Below are positions 1 through 12,000 of a DNA stretch of 64,000 nt, in pieces. The stretch comes from Alitta virens (Eukaryota > Annelida > Polychaeta > Phyllodocida > Nereididae), in assembly GCA_932294295.1 (NCBI GenBank), contig OW028584.1:6385407-6449406 (forward strand), given 5' to 3'. How positions within the stretch are numbered: the stretch's first letter is position 1; every line of letters starts with the position of its first letter. Under the pieces are notes generated by a model, which saw nothing but the letters and a program-made list of their open reading frames with translations, searched no databases and had not been told where the DNA came from. Made by a program: the position numbers and the translations under genes.

Positions 1-869
1 TGAATTATTTCTTAGTGCCATTTATAATTTATAAATAAAGAGTAAGAAACTGATTCAAATGGCTGTTTGGGGTGGGACTCACCGACTTTGAGGTCATAGA
101 ACAGTGTAGTTACTGCACCACTGGACCTGATATACTTTTTAGATAAGACACCAGTTGAGGTTGCTTATTTACTCTGCAGGGCCCCTATATCTCATTATAA
201 AACGTTCAAAATGCTTAAAATGTGATATGAAATTATTTCAAAAGGCATTTGAACACATGTTGTCTCATAACAGGGCATTTCTGTAGTTAGAAAAGAGCTC
301 AGGTGATGACGTCATGCTAAAAGTAGCTTTTTTGTCACGGTAACTATTCCCCATAACCCCATAACATTTTGTCATGAGCAGCTTTACCCACACCTCTAAC
401 CATTCGGCCACAAAGGATATCCCTTCTAGCCAAGTGCTAGAAGGTGGGGTCACTGCTGAGGCCCGGGACACTACATCACATCCCCCATACTTTCTTGCGA
501 TTTTGACTAACATCACAAGTCAAACATCGCAATTCTATTTATATACCCCCTGTGAGCGGGATTCGCACTGCCTACCCTGGCCTTCAACCCCTAATTTATG
601 CTCACAGAGGTGCCCGGATTGTGTCCACCATGTCATGATCAGCTTTTACCCACACCTCTAACCATTCGGCCACAAAGGATATCCCTTCTAGCCAAGTGCT
701 AGAAGGTGGGGTCACTGCTGAGGCCCGGGACACTACATCACAATATAGCTTACAAAAATGTGCGAGTGTCCCATCTTACTATTTCTGCTCTTTGCATGTA
801 TCCATTAATTCAAGCGCTCGTGGATACACCATTTTGTATTCACATTTCATTACAATGCGCAGCACATAC
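1..869 (-). other. HIBCH intron (window edge)
   Basis: This stretch follows the splice donor of the HIBCH exon at 870-1010, so on the minus strand it is intron running off the left edge. The next HIBCH exon is not seen here. It contains the dimeric tRNA-Ser-like SINE at 369-746. I see nothing else that looks coding. Confidence 0.6.
369..746 (-). mobile_element. tRNA-Ser-like dimeric SINE
   Basis: Read on minus, the element contains a type II tRNA-like A box (GTGGCCGAATGGTTAGAGG) and, downstream, a B-box-like GCGAATCCC segment. A second, partial unit repeats the 'tagaagggatatcctttgtggccgaa' region, so the locus is a dimer. A nearly identical dimer lies in the opposite orientation at 53398-53773. 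The A/B boxes are seen directly; derivation from a tRNA-Ser-like gene is inferred from the GTGGCCGA start. Confidence 0.75.
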
Positions 870-1403
870 CTTAAGTTGAGGAAAAATCTTCCCAATCATA
901 GAAAGGTCAAGGGCATTTAGGGCTTTCGGTCGGTTGAGGGTGATCACCCCTTTCGTGTCTTTTCTTTGAAGGAGAACATCAGAGTTCCCGGAAGATGTTG
1001 AACACATTCGCTGAAAAAATTTCCAAGATGAATTTTTCATGAATATGAGATTTGTAATCGTTTATTTTTACAATGATTTTTCATATCATAAATATGAAAT
1101 TTTTATTATTTTATATGAATTCTTCTTACTCGTTTCCAAGCAGATTTTATCATGTAGCCTAAAAAGATTATTCTTATGATATATTTTCAAATAATATAAG
1201 ATATTTATCCTTTACTTTCACCTGTTCACACACAATTTCTTGTGAATAAATATGAAATCTTTATATTGAGTCGTCTTGTCATTACAGTTAGCATTTCAAA
1301 TGATTCAAATTTGGCGGTATTAAATCAGAATTTAAATGAATTTTTTTAGCAAATTCTTTGACTTACAAGATGTTGGCTGAGAACAGCGATTCGCCTGGCT
1401 GGT
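870..1403 (-). CDS. HIBCH: 3-hydroxyisobutyryl-CoA hydrolase, mitochondrial (N-terminal exons, partial)
   Basis: HIBCH hydrolyses 3-hydroxyisobutyryl-CoA in mitochondrial valine catabolism; it belongs to the enoyl-CoA hydratase/isomerase (crotonase) superfamily. Two coding exons are visible: 1367-1403 (37 nt) and 870-1010 (141 nt). Each has a pyrimidine-rich AG acceptor and a GTAAGT or GTATGT donor, and they join in phase 0. The first encodes an Arg-rich leader fragment ending SQHL. The second encodes RMCSTS... followed by VITLNRPKALNALDLSMI and FPQLK, matching the start of the crotonase fold in animal HIBCH. The HLRM junction also agrees with vertebrate HIBCH. The initiator exon was not found upstream (it must end in phase 2, supplying two bases), and all catalytic-core exons lie beyond position 1. 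The 37-nt exon rests on splice sites plus similarity only. Confidence 0.88.
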
Positions 1404-2527
1404 CTGTCAAAAAGAAAAGGAAAAAAAATGAATGTTTATTGATCATATTTCAATCACATATTATCATAACATAAATGAATGAAAGTTGGGTGCATGAAAC
1501 TTTGCTATAAAGTAAGGACATTCTTATAAATATTCCTGTCGCGGGTTACGCGGCCTTATAGAATGTACCAGTGCATATGAAAAAAAATTTCCCTCGCTTT
1601 AATTTTATTTTTATTCCTTAAACTGCTTCCCGGTCTATTCTTGTGGTAGCGCGGGGTCCTGCCGGTTAGTCGAATATAAGTAAAATATTCTTCTGAGGCA
1701 AAAAAATTAAAATAAAATTCTATCTGGCGACTTCACAATTACACCCATGGCGGGCCAATCCTGAGTCTTTCTCAACTCCCTATGAAGTATTCAGCCAATG
1801 GGTTAACCTCAAGGGCTTAAGAGCTCACACAAGTGCCATCACTGTGGTTGTCTAATGAGTAAGTCAGCTTTATTGCACACATCACTCAGTCTTTGTCAAT
1901 GGTCTAAGCGACCTGTCTCTGACTAATAAGTTAGTCAATATGACTAACGACAGACACATTGACCAAAGTTGACTCACATCTGAGACAAAGCCAACTAAAT
2001 TGTTATTCAAAAGTGGCTATGGGATTTCAGTCATTCTAAACTCGGTCGCAATATTTCCATAATTAATAGCTAAGTTAGTACAAAAATGTCTTTAAAAGTT
2101 AGTCAAAATGTTTATAAAGTTAGTCGCTTTGACTAATCTAATATTCGAAGAGATTTTCATTGAAATATAATGTCTCGAAATAAACAGAAATGTATGATCC
2201 TTTATAAAAAAAAAAAATTAAAATCATGTAAAATTCCATTTTAAAAATAGATTTCTCAAAGTGAAAGTTTTTTTTTAATATGAGGAATAATTTTTTTTGC
2301 ATTTCAAATATGTCTGCAAGAGGCCTGTCATGTTCCTTGAAGTCTGATCACACCTTTTAGTCTGGGAAATGTGTAGATTATTTGCATAAACCAAACAATG
2401 CTTAACACCATATTTTGTGTGTTGTGCCATGCCATTGGGTGGCACCCATTTTCCCAATAATGTTGAAGGAATTCTAAATATTCTAAAGGGTTCTACAAGG
2501 AACTAACAATCACGAGCTGAACAGAAC
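1404..2527 (-). other. Probable HIBCH 5' intron/leader region
   Basis: On the minus strand this lies upstream of the first recognised HIBCH coding exon and should hold the missing initiator exon and an intron, but no convincing ATG exon with a donor in the right phase is visible. The part at 1860-2145 is rich in 'gactaa/ttagtc' words arranged as small inverted repeats. Otherwise I see only AT-rich sequence. Confidence 0.35.
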
Positions 2528-2547
2528 CACTTCCTGTGACGTCACAG
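2528..2547 (-). promoter_or_regulatory. ETS + CRE composite, candidate HIBCH promoter
   Basis: CACTTCCTG (an ETS-family core, CAGGAAGTG on minus) abuts a full palindromic CRE, TGACGTCA. This pair is common in promoters of housekeeping and mitochondrial genes. It lies 1.1 kb upstream of the first seen HIBCH exon and could also serve the plus-strand gene at 9086. Placement as a promoter is inference. Confidence 0.35.
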
Positions 2548-2661
2548 ACAATGCCTCTGGCGTCATGAGGTCATGACCCGACACGGTTGGTTGGATATTT
2601 GTTGGATTGGTAAGGAAGTCGAAATTAATTGAAGTCAAAAGTTATTTAAAGAAACTTAAGC

Positions 2662-2808
2662 TAGTCTGTCTGTCTGCCTAGCTGTCTGTCTATCTATCCA
2701 TCCATCTATCCATCTATCTATCTAGATGTCTATCTAGCTGTCTATCTATCTATCTAGCTATCTGTCTAGCTGTCTATCTATCTAGCTGTCTATCTATTAG
2801 CTATATAT

Positions 2809-2848
<40 letters not shown>
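2662..2848 (+). repeat. (CTAT/CTGT)n microsatellite
   Basis: Interrupted tetranucleotide repeat of CTAT with CTGT and CTAG variants, pure only in the last 30 bases. Confidence 0.95.
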
Positions 2849-2850
<2 letters not shown>

Positions 2851-3064
2851 TAATTATAGTGATCAGCAAATGTGCATTAACTGGTAAAATTAAAACAAGT
2901 ACCGACAACTTTTAAACATATTTAAGGACCCTAAAATGCCGAACCCTTAAAAAATGTTTTATAAAACATTCCTAGCTCTTGTTTGACCTATTAAATGCTC
3001 AGTGACATTAAGTGTTTGATTCGGAACAGCATAAACACTTCTAAAGTGCAAATAAATATTAATA

Positions 3065-3450
3065 CAGTGTAACCCCAATTTAAGAACACCCCACTAAAAG
3101 ACCACTTCACCATGAATTACGACCACCCCTTTTTGGACCCAAGTGTATTCTTAAAATTGCATTTTACCTCTCTATCAAGACCACCTCACCATTAAGGCCA
3201 CCTGATTATTAAGACCACCTCACTACTAAGGCCACCTGATTATTAAAGACCAGCTCACTATTTAAGACCAGCTCACTATTAAAACCACCTCACTATTAAG
3301 ACCACCTCACTATTAAAACCACCTAACTATTAAGACCACCTCACTATTAAGGCCACCTCACTATTAAAAACCAGCTCACTATCAAGACCACCTCACCATT
3401 AAGACCAGCAAAATGTACACCAAAGATGGTCTTAATGGCGAAATTCCACT
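3065..3450 (+). mobile_element. MITE-like element with internally amplified 'gaccacctcactatta' repeats
   Basis: Begins CAGTGTAACCCCAATTTAAG and ends with the roughly inverted TCTTAATGGCGAAATTCCACT. Between the ends an approximately 17-22 bp word (gaccacctcactattaa, with gccacctgattattaa variants) is repeated about a dozen times. The ends resemble those I associate with ISL2EU/IS4EU-type (PIF/Harbinger-related) MITEs of invertebrates; that family name is from memory and unverified. Confidence 0.55.
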
Positions 3451-4687
3451 CCAAGATTTTTTATTATATTAAAATTGTGTACATTTAACGGGTGTTCGGG
3501 AACTTTTGCCACAACTGTATAATTATACAGGAACAGAGTCATATTTTACATATACATCCTAGTTTATGCTGAAATATACCATGTATTTGAAATTTTGATT
3601 ACAAAATACCCCCACCCACCTGGAAATAACCTTAAAAGGGCAAGAGAACCACAATAACCCCTCTGGCAGCAGACCCCATTATTATGCAATGCATGGCCCC
3701 AGAATGAGTCAGCCCTTGGCGTGTTCAGAAATCAACTGACACAGTGCTCAAATTAAAGAAATACCTGATGCTCATACAGCCAATATTACATTTATCCAAT
3801 TTTTACTGTATTATTTAACTTTCTGTATACATATAAAATTTACTTAAATCTGGAACAATCTTGATTAATATTATTCATGACGTTATTAAACAGATTTAAT
3901 TATGAATCATATTTTTATTTTTTTTCATTTATTAATCCATCTTTTACTTGACGCGAGCGGGCAAGTACCTCTTACGAGATTTAATAATTCTATTCTATTC
4001 TATTCTATTCTATCTTATTATATTTTATTTTATTATATTATATTCTGTGTAGGTTTAAGTGAAACACATTAAAATAAGAATACATTTGCAAAGAAATTGA
4101 GTTTTTAAATAACCAATAACCACTAAATTTTAATTTGTGCTTTTCATAGTTTTCAAGGAACAAAAACAACACCGAAAATATTCAAACCCATGTAATATAT
4201 TTGTTTTAACAGTCTGAAGAATAAACAGGCTTAACTTAAGATGGAAAGAAGTTTCTTGTACAACATGCTATATATCTTTAAAAGATACATAAAAGTACTT
4301 TTTATGCATAAAAAAGTACTTATCCTGGTAACCTGCCATATTACACAAAATACATTCATTTTCTAAATACATCTTTTCTTGATGCTCTAATAATTTGTCA
4401 TAAAATATGACACTTTCCCACAAGGCCCTTTAGCATCCATTGAAATTGCAAATTACCTAATTTGCATAATTAATGTAATGACACAATTACCTAACTGCCT
4501 ATAACCCATTTAATCATATGCAAAACAATTTTTGGAAGATCAAAGCTCTAATAGTTTGTAATAAGACTTTCCCACAAATCCTTGAATATCTATCAAATTA
4601 ATGCAAATTATCTCATCTGCATAATTTAAGCATTGTAACTAGTAATGAACTAAGGACCTGTTAATAACACATTTTGACCACGCATAA
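3451..4687. other. Non-coding, mostly unique sequence
   Basis: No coding region is apparent. It contains a short (TATTC)n pentanucleotide run at about 3987-4045 and, from about 4430, early diverged versions of the 'aattacctaatttgcataatt' words that lead into the 52-bp array. Confidence 0.5.
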
Positions 4688-5125
4688 TAATATTATATAC
4701 GGTTGTCCTCTGTAACCTCATTTGCATAATAACTGATCAATTATGGTTGACCTCTTTCTACCTCATTAGAATAATAATTGTTAATGATACAATTATGGTT
4801 GACCTCTTTCTACCTCATTTGAATAATAATTGTTAATGATACAATTATGGTTGACCTCTTTCTACCTCATTTGAATAATAACTGTTAATAATCCAATTAT
4901 GGTTGACCCTTTTCTACCTCATTTGCATATTAACTGTTAATGATCCAATTATGGTTGACCTCTTTCTACCTCATTAGAATAATAACTGTTAATATATAAT
5001 ACAATGATCCAATTATGGTTGACCTCTTTCAACCTCATTTGCATAATCACTGTTAATGATACAATTATAATTGACCTCTTTCTACCTCATTTGCATAATA
5101 ACTGTTAATGATACAATTATTTAAC
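4688..5125. repeat. 52-bp minisatellite array (about 8 copies)
   Basis: The unit includes ggttgacctctttctacctc, then 'atttgaataataa', then 'ttgttaatgatacaattat'. Most units are 52 bp; one has a short insertion near 4990. Edge units are more diverged than central ones. Confidence 0.9.
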
Positions 5126-5394
5126 CGTCAATAACCATACCTATTACCTTGCCATGCCTAATGGAGCATGTACCTGGGCTGACTGACCTCTATTCCCCCA
5201 CCACACGGTCACACACTGTGTCACGCCGCTAGTATTTTCTCATAACTTCCTTAGAGCCAAACGCTCCACTCGACACAGCCATGGAGTGACATATATTCAT
5301 TATAGTACCTGCCATACACACAAAAACACCAGTGGAGCGGGTCTTTACATTTACTTTTTTACCCGAAAAGCGAAAAATACACGAAGGTTATTCA

Positions 5395-5860
5395 CACCTC
5401 GGATCCAAACTTAAGGATCCACCGAAGTGCGATGTCATCTACGTAACTCCTAAGCGTTTCGTGCCGGTTGACAAGACTTACTCACACCGATCAGCGCCTA
5501 CGTTTAGCCTGTTTCATGCATTACTATAAACACACACACCTCACAAGGATCTGAGCGAAAAAGCATCATACAGTCAATTCACAGGATCAAAGGAGGGCAT
5601 ACACTAATGTCATCTTCATAGCTTTGGATCCATTACTAACTGCAACGAGTGTCATACACATAAAATGTGTACATACATATGAAATTATTATTACAAATAA
5701 TATCACTGGATTCTTTGCTGTATATTCAACCGGTGCCATTCATATATACACATAACTCTGGATCCGATAATTCATTCAATGATTGTCATCTGCATATCGC
5801 TGGATCCAGCACTCCATTTTCAATACATGTCATCTACATAATTTTGGATCCTTTGCCATA
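5395..5860. repeat. Degenerate tandem repeat with recurring GGATCC/CATCTACATA words
   Basis: The phrase 'gtcatctacataact(t/c)tggatcca' recurs in degraded form at roughly 5430, 5610-5630, 5745-5765, 5785-5805 and 5830-5850, with spacing near 44 bp in the best part. Short open frames here (for example 5332-5529) are probably chance products of the repeat. Confidence 0.5.
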
Positions 5861-6167
5861 AAAGAATTCCAAGGTTCAGGAACAACCACACAATATTTAT
5901 TTACACGAAGAAAATACCAGGCTGTGCATAGTACTGTTTATTGATTCAAAAGGCTCCCCCTTTCCACGCCTTAACTGAGATTATTGATCTTCGAAGTGCA
6001 TTTGAAAGTTCAAGGATGACAGGAACTGCATTTGAGGATTTACACCTATCAAGAATGTGATGTTTTACCATTGTTTAACAGGTAAATGATTTATTTGATG
6101 ATATTTGTATTGTATTGTATTGTGTTGTGTTGTGTTGTATGCTACTAGTTAGAAGCCTCACTTATAT

Positions 6168-6413
6168 GATCAGCAGATGTAATGATAAGATGATAAGGCT
6201 GCTTGCAGCCATGTTATACAATAACCTCATGGGTGGGTTCTTTGACTTGTCTCAGCATAGACACCGCGTACAAGGCACCGCTAATCTAATGTCTCATGGA
6301 TCAACATCCAGCTGAGATGTAGCTCACGAAGAGTGCCTAGGCTGCTGGGATTCAAACCCAGGACCCTCAGCACAGCAGAGCTGGCCAATGGTTCAACCAC
6401 TATGCCACACAGA
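6168..6413 (-). mobile_element. tRNA-derived SINE, family I, near full length
   Basis: On minus the element starts with a tRNA-like head: GTGGCATAGTGGTTGAACC (A-box region) and GGGTTTGAATCCCAGC (B box). The family body follows ('gtctatgctgagacaag', 'cccacccatgag', 'catcttatcattac'). A (TTGTA/TTGTG)n run on plus at 6100-6140 fits its 3' tail. This is one of the most complete copies in the window. Confidence 0.8.
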
Positions 6414-6445
6414 TGTTTTGTTTTTCATATTTCTGTGTCAATTTG

Positions 6446-6624
6446 TTCCCTAAATATATTTTAAATTAGTTCTTCTTTCTCAAAAATGGTTGAAAAAGAA
6501 AGTAAAATACTTTTTTTTTTCAACCATTTTTGAGGAAGAAGCACTAGTTTAAAATATATTTAAAATACCTTCTTTTTCAACCATTTTTGAGGAAGAAGCA
6601 CTAGTTTAAAATATTTTTAGGGAA
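6446..6624. mobile_element. Inverted-repeat element with one arm duplicated
   Basis: The left arm (ttccctaaatatattttaaa ... tctcaaaaatggttgaaaaa) is the inverse of the right arm (tttttcaaccatttttgagg ... aatatttttagggaa). The right arm's 'caaccatttttgaggaagaa' section is present twice in direct orientation (about 6518 and 6578). It looks like a small MITE with a local duplication. Confidence 0.6.
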
Positions 6625-7094
6625 AAAATTCTACTTTATTTTTGTGTGTTTTGCTTGTTTGTTTATTAGTTTTGTCAGTAATCTTCAAATTTCCTATCCA
6701 TCACACGAAACTTCAAAACTATTCATTACGTTCAGCCAACCATAAACCTCGAACTAAAAAACTAAAAGAACTATTTATAAACAGAGATAGCCCATGCTGA
6801 GAACTCTTTATTTCTGAATACGAATGTCCCCTGCATATTATAATGAATATCTTTTCATATAATGTTCATTGTGAGTTTTCATTAATCACTTAAATTGGCG
6901 TTTTCTAGTTTCATATGCATGCACTTAAGTTAGTGTAATATCACAATATCAGACTTGTAATACTATATGTAATTTAAGTATTATCATTCATAATTCATTA
7001 TACATTATTAATATTTAGTACGAACAGCTGTTTAGCATAGATATGATCACCAAATCTATTTTATTTACAAATATATATTTTGATTACATATTAA
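6625..7094. other. Non-coding AT-rich spacer
   Basis: No coding, RNA or repeat structure is recognised apart from short AT-rich stretches. Confidence 0.5.
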
Positions 7095-7109
7095 AGGCAT
7101 TCTGTTGAG

Positions 7110-7268
7110 ATGCATAACTCCTACAGTAGAGTGCCTATGCTGGGGGAAAGTTAAAGACCCCACCCATGGGGGTAAATGTGTAACTGTGACATGTCGTGGG
7201 CAGAGGACTCCAAGCATCCTTACCATCTCATCTTTACGTCTGCCTGCAGCTGGTCCTATAAACTTCAG
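7110..7268 (+). mobile_element. SINE family I, 5'-truncated
   Basis: Body motifs 'tgcctatgctgggggaaagt', 'aaagaccccacccatggggg', 'gaggactccaagcatcc' and 'catctcatctttacgtctgcc' match the other family I copies. The tRNA-like head is absent. Confidence 0.7.
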
Positions 7269-7428
7269 ACCCACTAGCTAGCACCTACATGGGACATTTA
7301 TTGGAACCAACTTATGCTTTTACAACTAGACTACCCCAATATTTATCGGTGTGAAATAATTTCCTGGTAATGGTGTGAAAATAGAGATAGAAAACTTTGG
7401 AATGCCCCCATTTATTTAATACATTATA

Positions 7429-7567
7429 CATGGCAAATTGTGCCACGCGCATTTTCCATGCGTTTGGATAAACGCATGGTTTTTGCCTCATTATAACTAG
7501 CTCAAACCATGCGTTTTCCATGCGTTTATCCTTCTCATGGAAAACGCGCATGGCACATTTGGCAATG
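7429..7567. mobile_element. Nested-palindrome MITE ('CATGGCC' family), copy 1
   Basis: Ends CATGGCAAATTGTGCCACGC and its inverse, flanked by TA. Contains ccatgcgtttggataaacgc-type inner hairpins. The left arm is shorter than in other copies. Confidence 0.85.
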
Positions 7568-7624
7568 TATGAATCTAGATACATTGCAATCATAAATTTA
7601 TCAATTTCTATTCAGCAAAAAAAA

Positions 7625-7800
7625 AAACTTCAGACCACCCTTTAAATGATGCAGAAATTTTCTGGTTGTAATTGTGAGGTGGTCTTAACAGAGAGATAAA
7701 ATGTATTGTTGGTGTAATTAATAGTGAGGTGGTCTTAGTAAGCGAAGTGGCCGTTCTAAGAACACCTCACCATTAAAACCACAGAAATATGAACTTCACG
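7625..7800. repeat. 'gaggtggtcttaata' dispersed repeat fragment
   Basis: Contains gaggtggtcttaaca, gaggtggtcttagta and the inverse form aacacctcaccattaaaacc, the same words as at 3065-3450 and 33400-34065. Confidence 0.6.
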
Positions 7801-7828
7801 TATTATGATCATTGAAATCAAGATTTCT

Positions 7829-7978
7829 GCACCAGTTGGGCTAATTAGGACAGGCAGAGACCATGGCAATGAGACGAAGGATGAAACAGCCATCCAACTT
7901 GGGCTTGACCGGAAATCGAACCCAAGACCCAGCGGTTGGAAGCCCAGAGCGCTACCTCTGAGCTAGGCCCTCGCCCCG
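7829..7978 (-). mobile_element. tRNA-derived SINE, family II
   Basis: On minus the head reads 'ggcctagctcagaggtagcg' (A box) and 'cttgggttcgatttccggtc' (B box), then 'aagttggatggctgtttcat' and 'cctaattagcccaactggtgcag'-like body. Other copies: 56901-57087, 62188-62374, and a fragment near 60064-60150. Confidence 0.8.
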
Positions 7979-8080
7979 ATAGACAGATAGATAGATAGAT
8001 GGATGGATATATAGATGGATAGATAGACAGATAGATAGATAGATAGATAAATGGATAGATGGATAGATAGATAGATAGAT
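7978..8080 (-). repeat. (TATC)n microsatellite
   Basis: GATA on the plus strand with GACA and GGAT variants. It adjoins the head (5') side of the family II SINE, so it is not that element's tail. Confidence 0.95.
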
Positions 8081-8440
8081 AGGTCACTTGTATAATAAAT
8101 TCCCCTCTTTCTGATCACACACTAAATAGGCTTGACAATCAAAACAAAATCGTTCCGCATATCCTGACCCTGTACCCGATATTTAAGTACATATTCAGTA
8201 CCCTGCGCGCCATGGCACGGGATCCAATGGTTTATTCAAGCATGTTTCAATTAAAATCACTTCACGAGATAGCGATATGTTCTGGTTGGCCCATTTTATG
8301 GACACACAACATGTGTTCGATTCAGTGCCCAGCTCTGCATGGTACAGGAAAAAATAGTGAAATTTATATAATACATTTAAAACGTTTTGAGACATTAAAA
8401 TCACCACAAAACACAATTATATGGGGTTAAATACTGCAGA

Positions 8441-8770
8441 TAGACATATAGATAGATAAATAGATAGATAGGGAGATAGGTAGTTAGACAGATAGATAGG
8501 GAGATAGATAGATAGGTGGATAGATGGATAGATGGATAGGTAGATAGATAAATAGATATAAAGATAGATAGGCAGGTAGATAGGTAGAAAGACAGATATA
8601 TAAATAGATAGATAGATAGATAGATAGGTAGATAGATAGATAGGTAGATAGACAGATAGATAGGTAGATGGATAGATAGATAGATAGATAGGTAGATAGA
8701 TAGATAAATAGATAAATAGATAGGTAGATAGATAGACAGATAGATAGGTGGATAGATAGATAGATAGATA
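8441..8770 (-). repeat. (TATC)n microsatellite, tail of a SINE family I copy
   Basis: About 330 bp of GATA/GGTA/GACA on plus. On minus it directly follows the 3' end of the family I SINE at 8771-8945, so it is probably an expanded SINE tail. Long Tyr-Leu-Ser-Ile frames here are repeat artefacts. Confidence 0.9.
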
Positions 8771-8945
8771 TGGAAAGTATCTTTTACTTGCCTCAGCATA
8801 GACACTGAGTGCAAGGGACCGCCAACCAATTGAACGTCTCATCCGAACGACATCCAGCGGGGATGATGCGCATGAAGTAATGATGAGATGATAAGGCTGC
8901 TCGGAATCCACACCATGTTATTACACATTTACCCCCATGGGTGGG
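8771..8945 (-). mobile_element. SINE family I copy
   Basis: Plus-strand motifs 'acttgcctcagcatagacac', 'gatgagatgataaggctgct' and 'cccccatgggtgggtctt' are the inverse of the family I body. The A/B-box head is not clearly preserved. Confidence 0.7.
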
Positions 8946-9085
8946 TCTTCTAGTATATTCATGTACTATCTTATACGTGCAAAATAATCATGATTTTTTT
9001 TACATAATTCTCAGATGTTTACCTCATGGAATCAAAAAAAAAGAATTTAACATTTTCTAAAATATATTTTCTTGTATATTTTCAG

Positions 9086-12000
9086 ATGGAATTTCCAGAC
9101 AGTGACTTGGTGATAGCTCAGAGATGTAAAAAAGTTTGTTGTTTCTGGATTGTTACAATAATTGTCGTTCTTGTGGGGCTAATGGCTGCCATAGTAACCT
9201 TGCAAGTCGTCTATTACGCAAAAGGTAAAATTTTATAATTACAATATTCATAATTAAAATATCATTAAATATATGTGACAGTAGGTCCTACGCAGATTTT
9301 AATATTTTATTCAATTTTATTATTATTTTAATTTTTTTTACATGAAATCATCCAACTATTTTAAGGTGAATAATGTAATTTCAGCAAAAATATCAGTGTA
9401 CATTTTTTTTAAATATTTTCTTATGAAGTTATTTTACTATAGGTTTATCATGCTTATTAAATATTAGTAATAAATAAAATAATTTCAGCCAAATAATAAG
9501 GGATACACATTTTATTTTATTTTTTGACATTATCTTTTTCATGTTGTTTCTATAATAATCTAATTCATTATTTGTTTAATTTAATTTATCTACATATATT
9601 AATTTAGTTAATTATTCAACAGTATACAATTTAAACATATTTCTTAAATGGATGGTCTATAATCTAGAGTCTAAAATATCATGCACTTTCCAAATCATAT
9701 TTCTGTGAGCTATATATAGCTCTGCATGACTTAAGGACTTAACATTTCCGTCAATAAACAATAACACTGGCCTTAAGAGTACGAGGTCAAAGGTCAGCAT
9801 TCTGAGTCAAAGTTACTATCAAAAGAATTCTTGAAGGTCATGCATGAATTGGGGAAAAAAAGTCACGATTTAAAGTCAGGTGTCTTATTATAGTCAGGAA
9901 TTAATCATTCATTCCTGGAAATGTACAAAATCGTGGGAATATGAAACTGAAGGAAATGTGTCATATTTATATGATAATAACTGTTGGTTAGATTATGATT
10001 AATATTTTATTTACTTTCAACTTATATACGTCTTAGTTTCAACTTTCAATTTCTGCAAATTTCATTATTTTAACTTTTATATATTTTCTATTAATTTCAA
10101 CTTCAATTTTTAATGCTTTACCGAAATGGAGGGTATTATCGACAGGGCGGGTATTATCGACACGTAAATTAGTTTGTTAACAAAATTGTTAACATTCTAA
10201 TGTGAGTGTCGATAATACCCTCCGCTACAGTATACATTTTTACAGTAAAGCCCCCTTCACACATAGCCGATTCAGACGCCGGAGTGTCCCGGAGTAAAAT
10301 TTCTTTCACTCCGGGGTGGTCCGGGATCAAAGAGCTGAAAATGTCAACAAAAAAGAAATGTTTGCCGGTGTGTACACGATGGCAATACGGTGTCAACAAG
10401 GAGCAACACGGAGTTAACAAGACTGTCCCAGAAGAGTGCGGAGTGAACCGGACTTTACACGGTGCCTTCGCAGATATAACCGATCTTTACACCATGTTCA
10501 TTGGTGTGGAACCGTGTTGGTGCTTTTACTTTCCGGCGTACATGGCGGTGAAATTTTCATGCCCGGTTGACGCCGGACTTAGCTGGAGATAACACGAAGT
10601 ATGCCGGAGTCAATACGGAGATTCCCGGAGATCGGCGGAGTCTACTGGTAGTCTACACGGATCAACAGGAATTAAATTACTCTGGGACCTCCGGCATGAA
10701 AAATTGAACATGTTTAATTTTTCCCCCGGAGGCCCACGGTGGTCTCGGATCACCCTGGATAATGCCGGAAATAAACACGAGGTCTACACGATATTACCCG
10801 GAGTATGCCGGAGTGATACTCCGGGATGCTCCGGCGTCTGATCCGGCTATGTGTGAAGAGGGCTTAAAGCAACTAACTCTCGCTTTTAACCAATTAATTA
10901 ACCCTCCGAAGTAGAAAGTACTTGCCTCAGAGGGCTACAATTTTATAATTTAACCTCAAAATGAGCGCACTTGCCAAAAATCATTCGGCCTAAACCAGTC
11001 AAAAGATGTTTGACATTGGCCAATTATTTAACAAAAAATCAATTTTTTGCAATTTTGGGGAAAACTTAGTAGATAGGACGTCCTACTCAACCCATTGTTT
11101 TTATATGTTATCTTGAAAAAAAAGCCCATTTTTAATAATAGAAGTCACTGAAGGATGGCTTATACCATAACTGCCTCCCAAAAACCTTTAGTTACATGTA
11201 ACATTAAATCTTTAAAAGCTTAAAGCTGGATTGGCACTCAAAATGACAGTGGCCAAAATCTATTGCATTCACTTCATTGTCTTCTTAATACCATCCAGAG
11301 CCTTGCTGGGTTCACTATCTCTCTATAAAATAAATAAACTTCACCTAGTATTTAATTTTTCATGCCATCGAAAATCCAATATGTAAACAAACCAAGTGAT
11401 GACGTCACGATACTCAAAAATGGGTGATGATGCCATTTCCATTGTATTTCCAATTTCTTGGTCTTGATTTCTTTTAATGTATCATATATTTTTTTGTAAT
11501 TATCGCCCGATAGATTCATTAGCTTACACATATTTAGTGTGCCTTGATGAAATAAGGTGATTTTCAATCATTTTGATCAAGTTTTAGAAAATAGTAATTT
11601 TGACAAACAGCGGAGCTTTAAGGTGGGATCTCACAAAATACAAATGTATGCCATAAATGACATTTTACATCTAGTTCATTTCCAATTAAAGGTCTCCTCA
11701 CTATTAATTAGCCAACGCCTGACCATTTTTGAGACCCCACCCCCCATTATCAATGTCGCTCGGTTTTTTCCCATAACTACATTTTGCAGAATTGTGACCC
11801 TGTACATTTTGCATCAAAATTATGACCCTCTGCGTTTTGCATAAAAAATATGACCATATAAATTTTCTATCAAAAGTATGACCCTCTACTTCATACTAAA
11901 GGCCCCTTCACACATAGCCGGATCAGACGCCGGAGTGCCCCGGAGTCAAATGTTATTCACTCCGGGGGGTTCCGAGATCAAAGAGCTGTTAAATGTCAAC

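Noticed and set aside
5332..5529. Open frame in the GGATCC repeat region
   Set aside because: Short, without splice signals, and lying in degenerate tandem repeats.
8401..8911. Long open frames rich in YLSIYLSI on either strand, also at 7845-8087, 20145-20504, 21562-21825, 35245-35976, 38426-39055 and 41767-42021
   Set aside because: They are translations of (TATC)n or (CTTAT)n microsatellites, open in several frames at once, with no splice or start context.
10206..10592. 128-codon open frame, and 11878-12162 similarly
   Set aside because: Both lie inside the TAA-flanked MITEs; the frame is not conserved between the two copies and overlaps the terminal inverted repeat.
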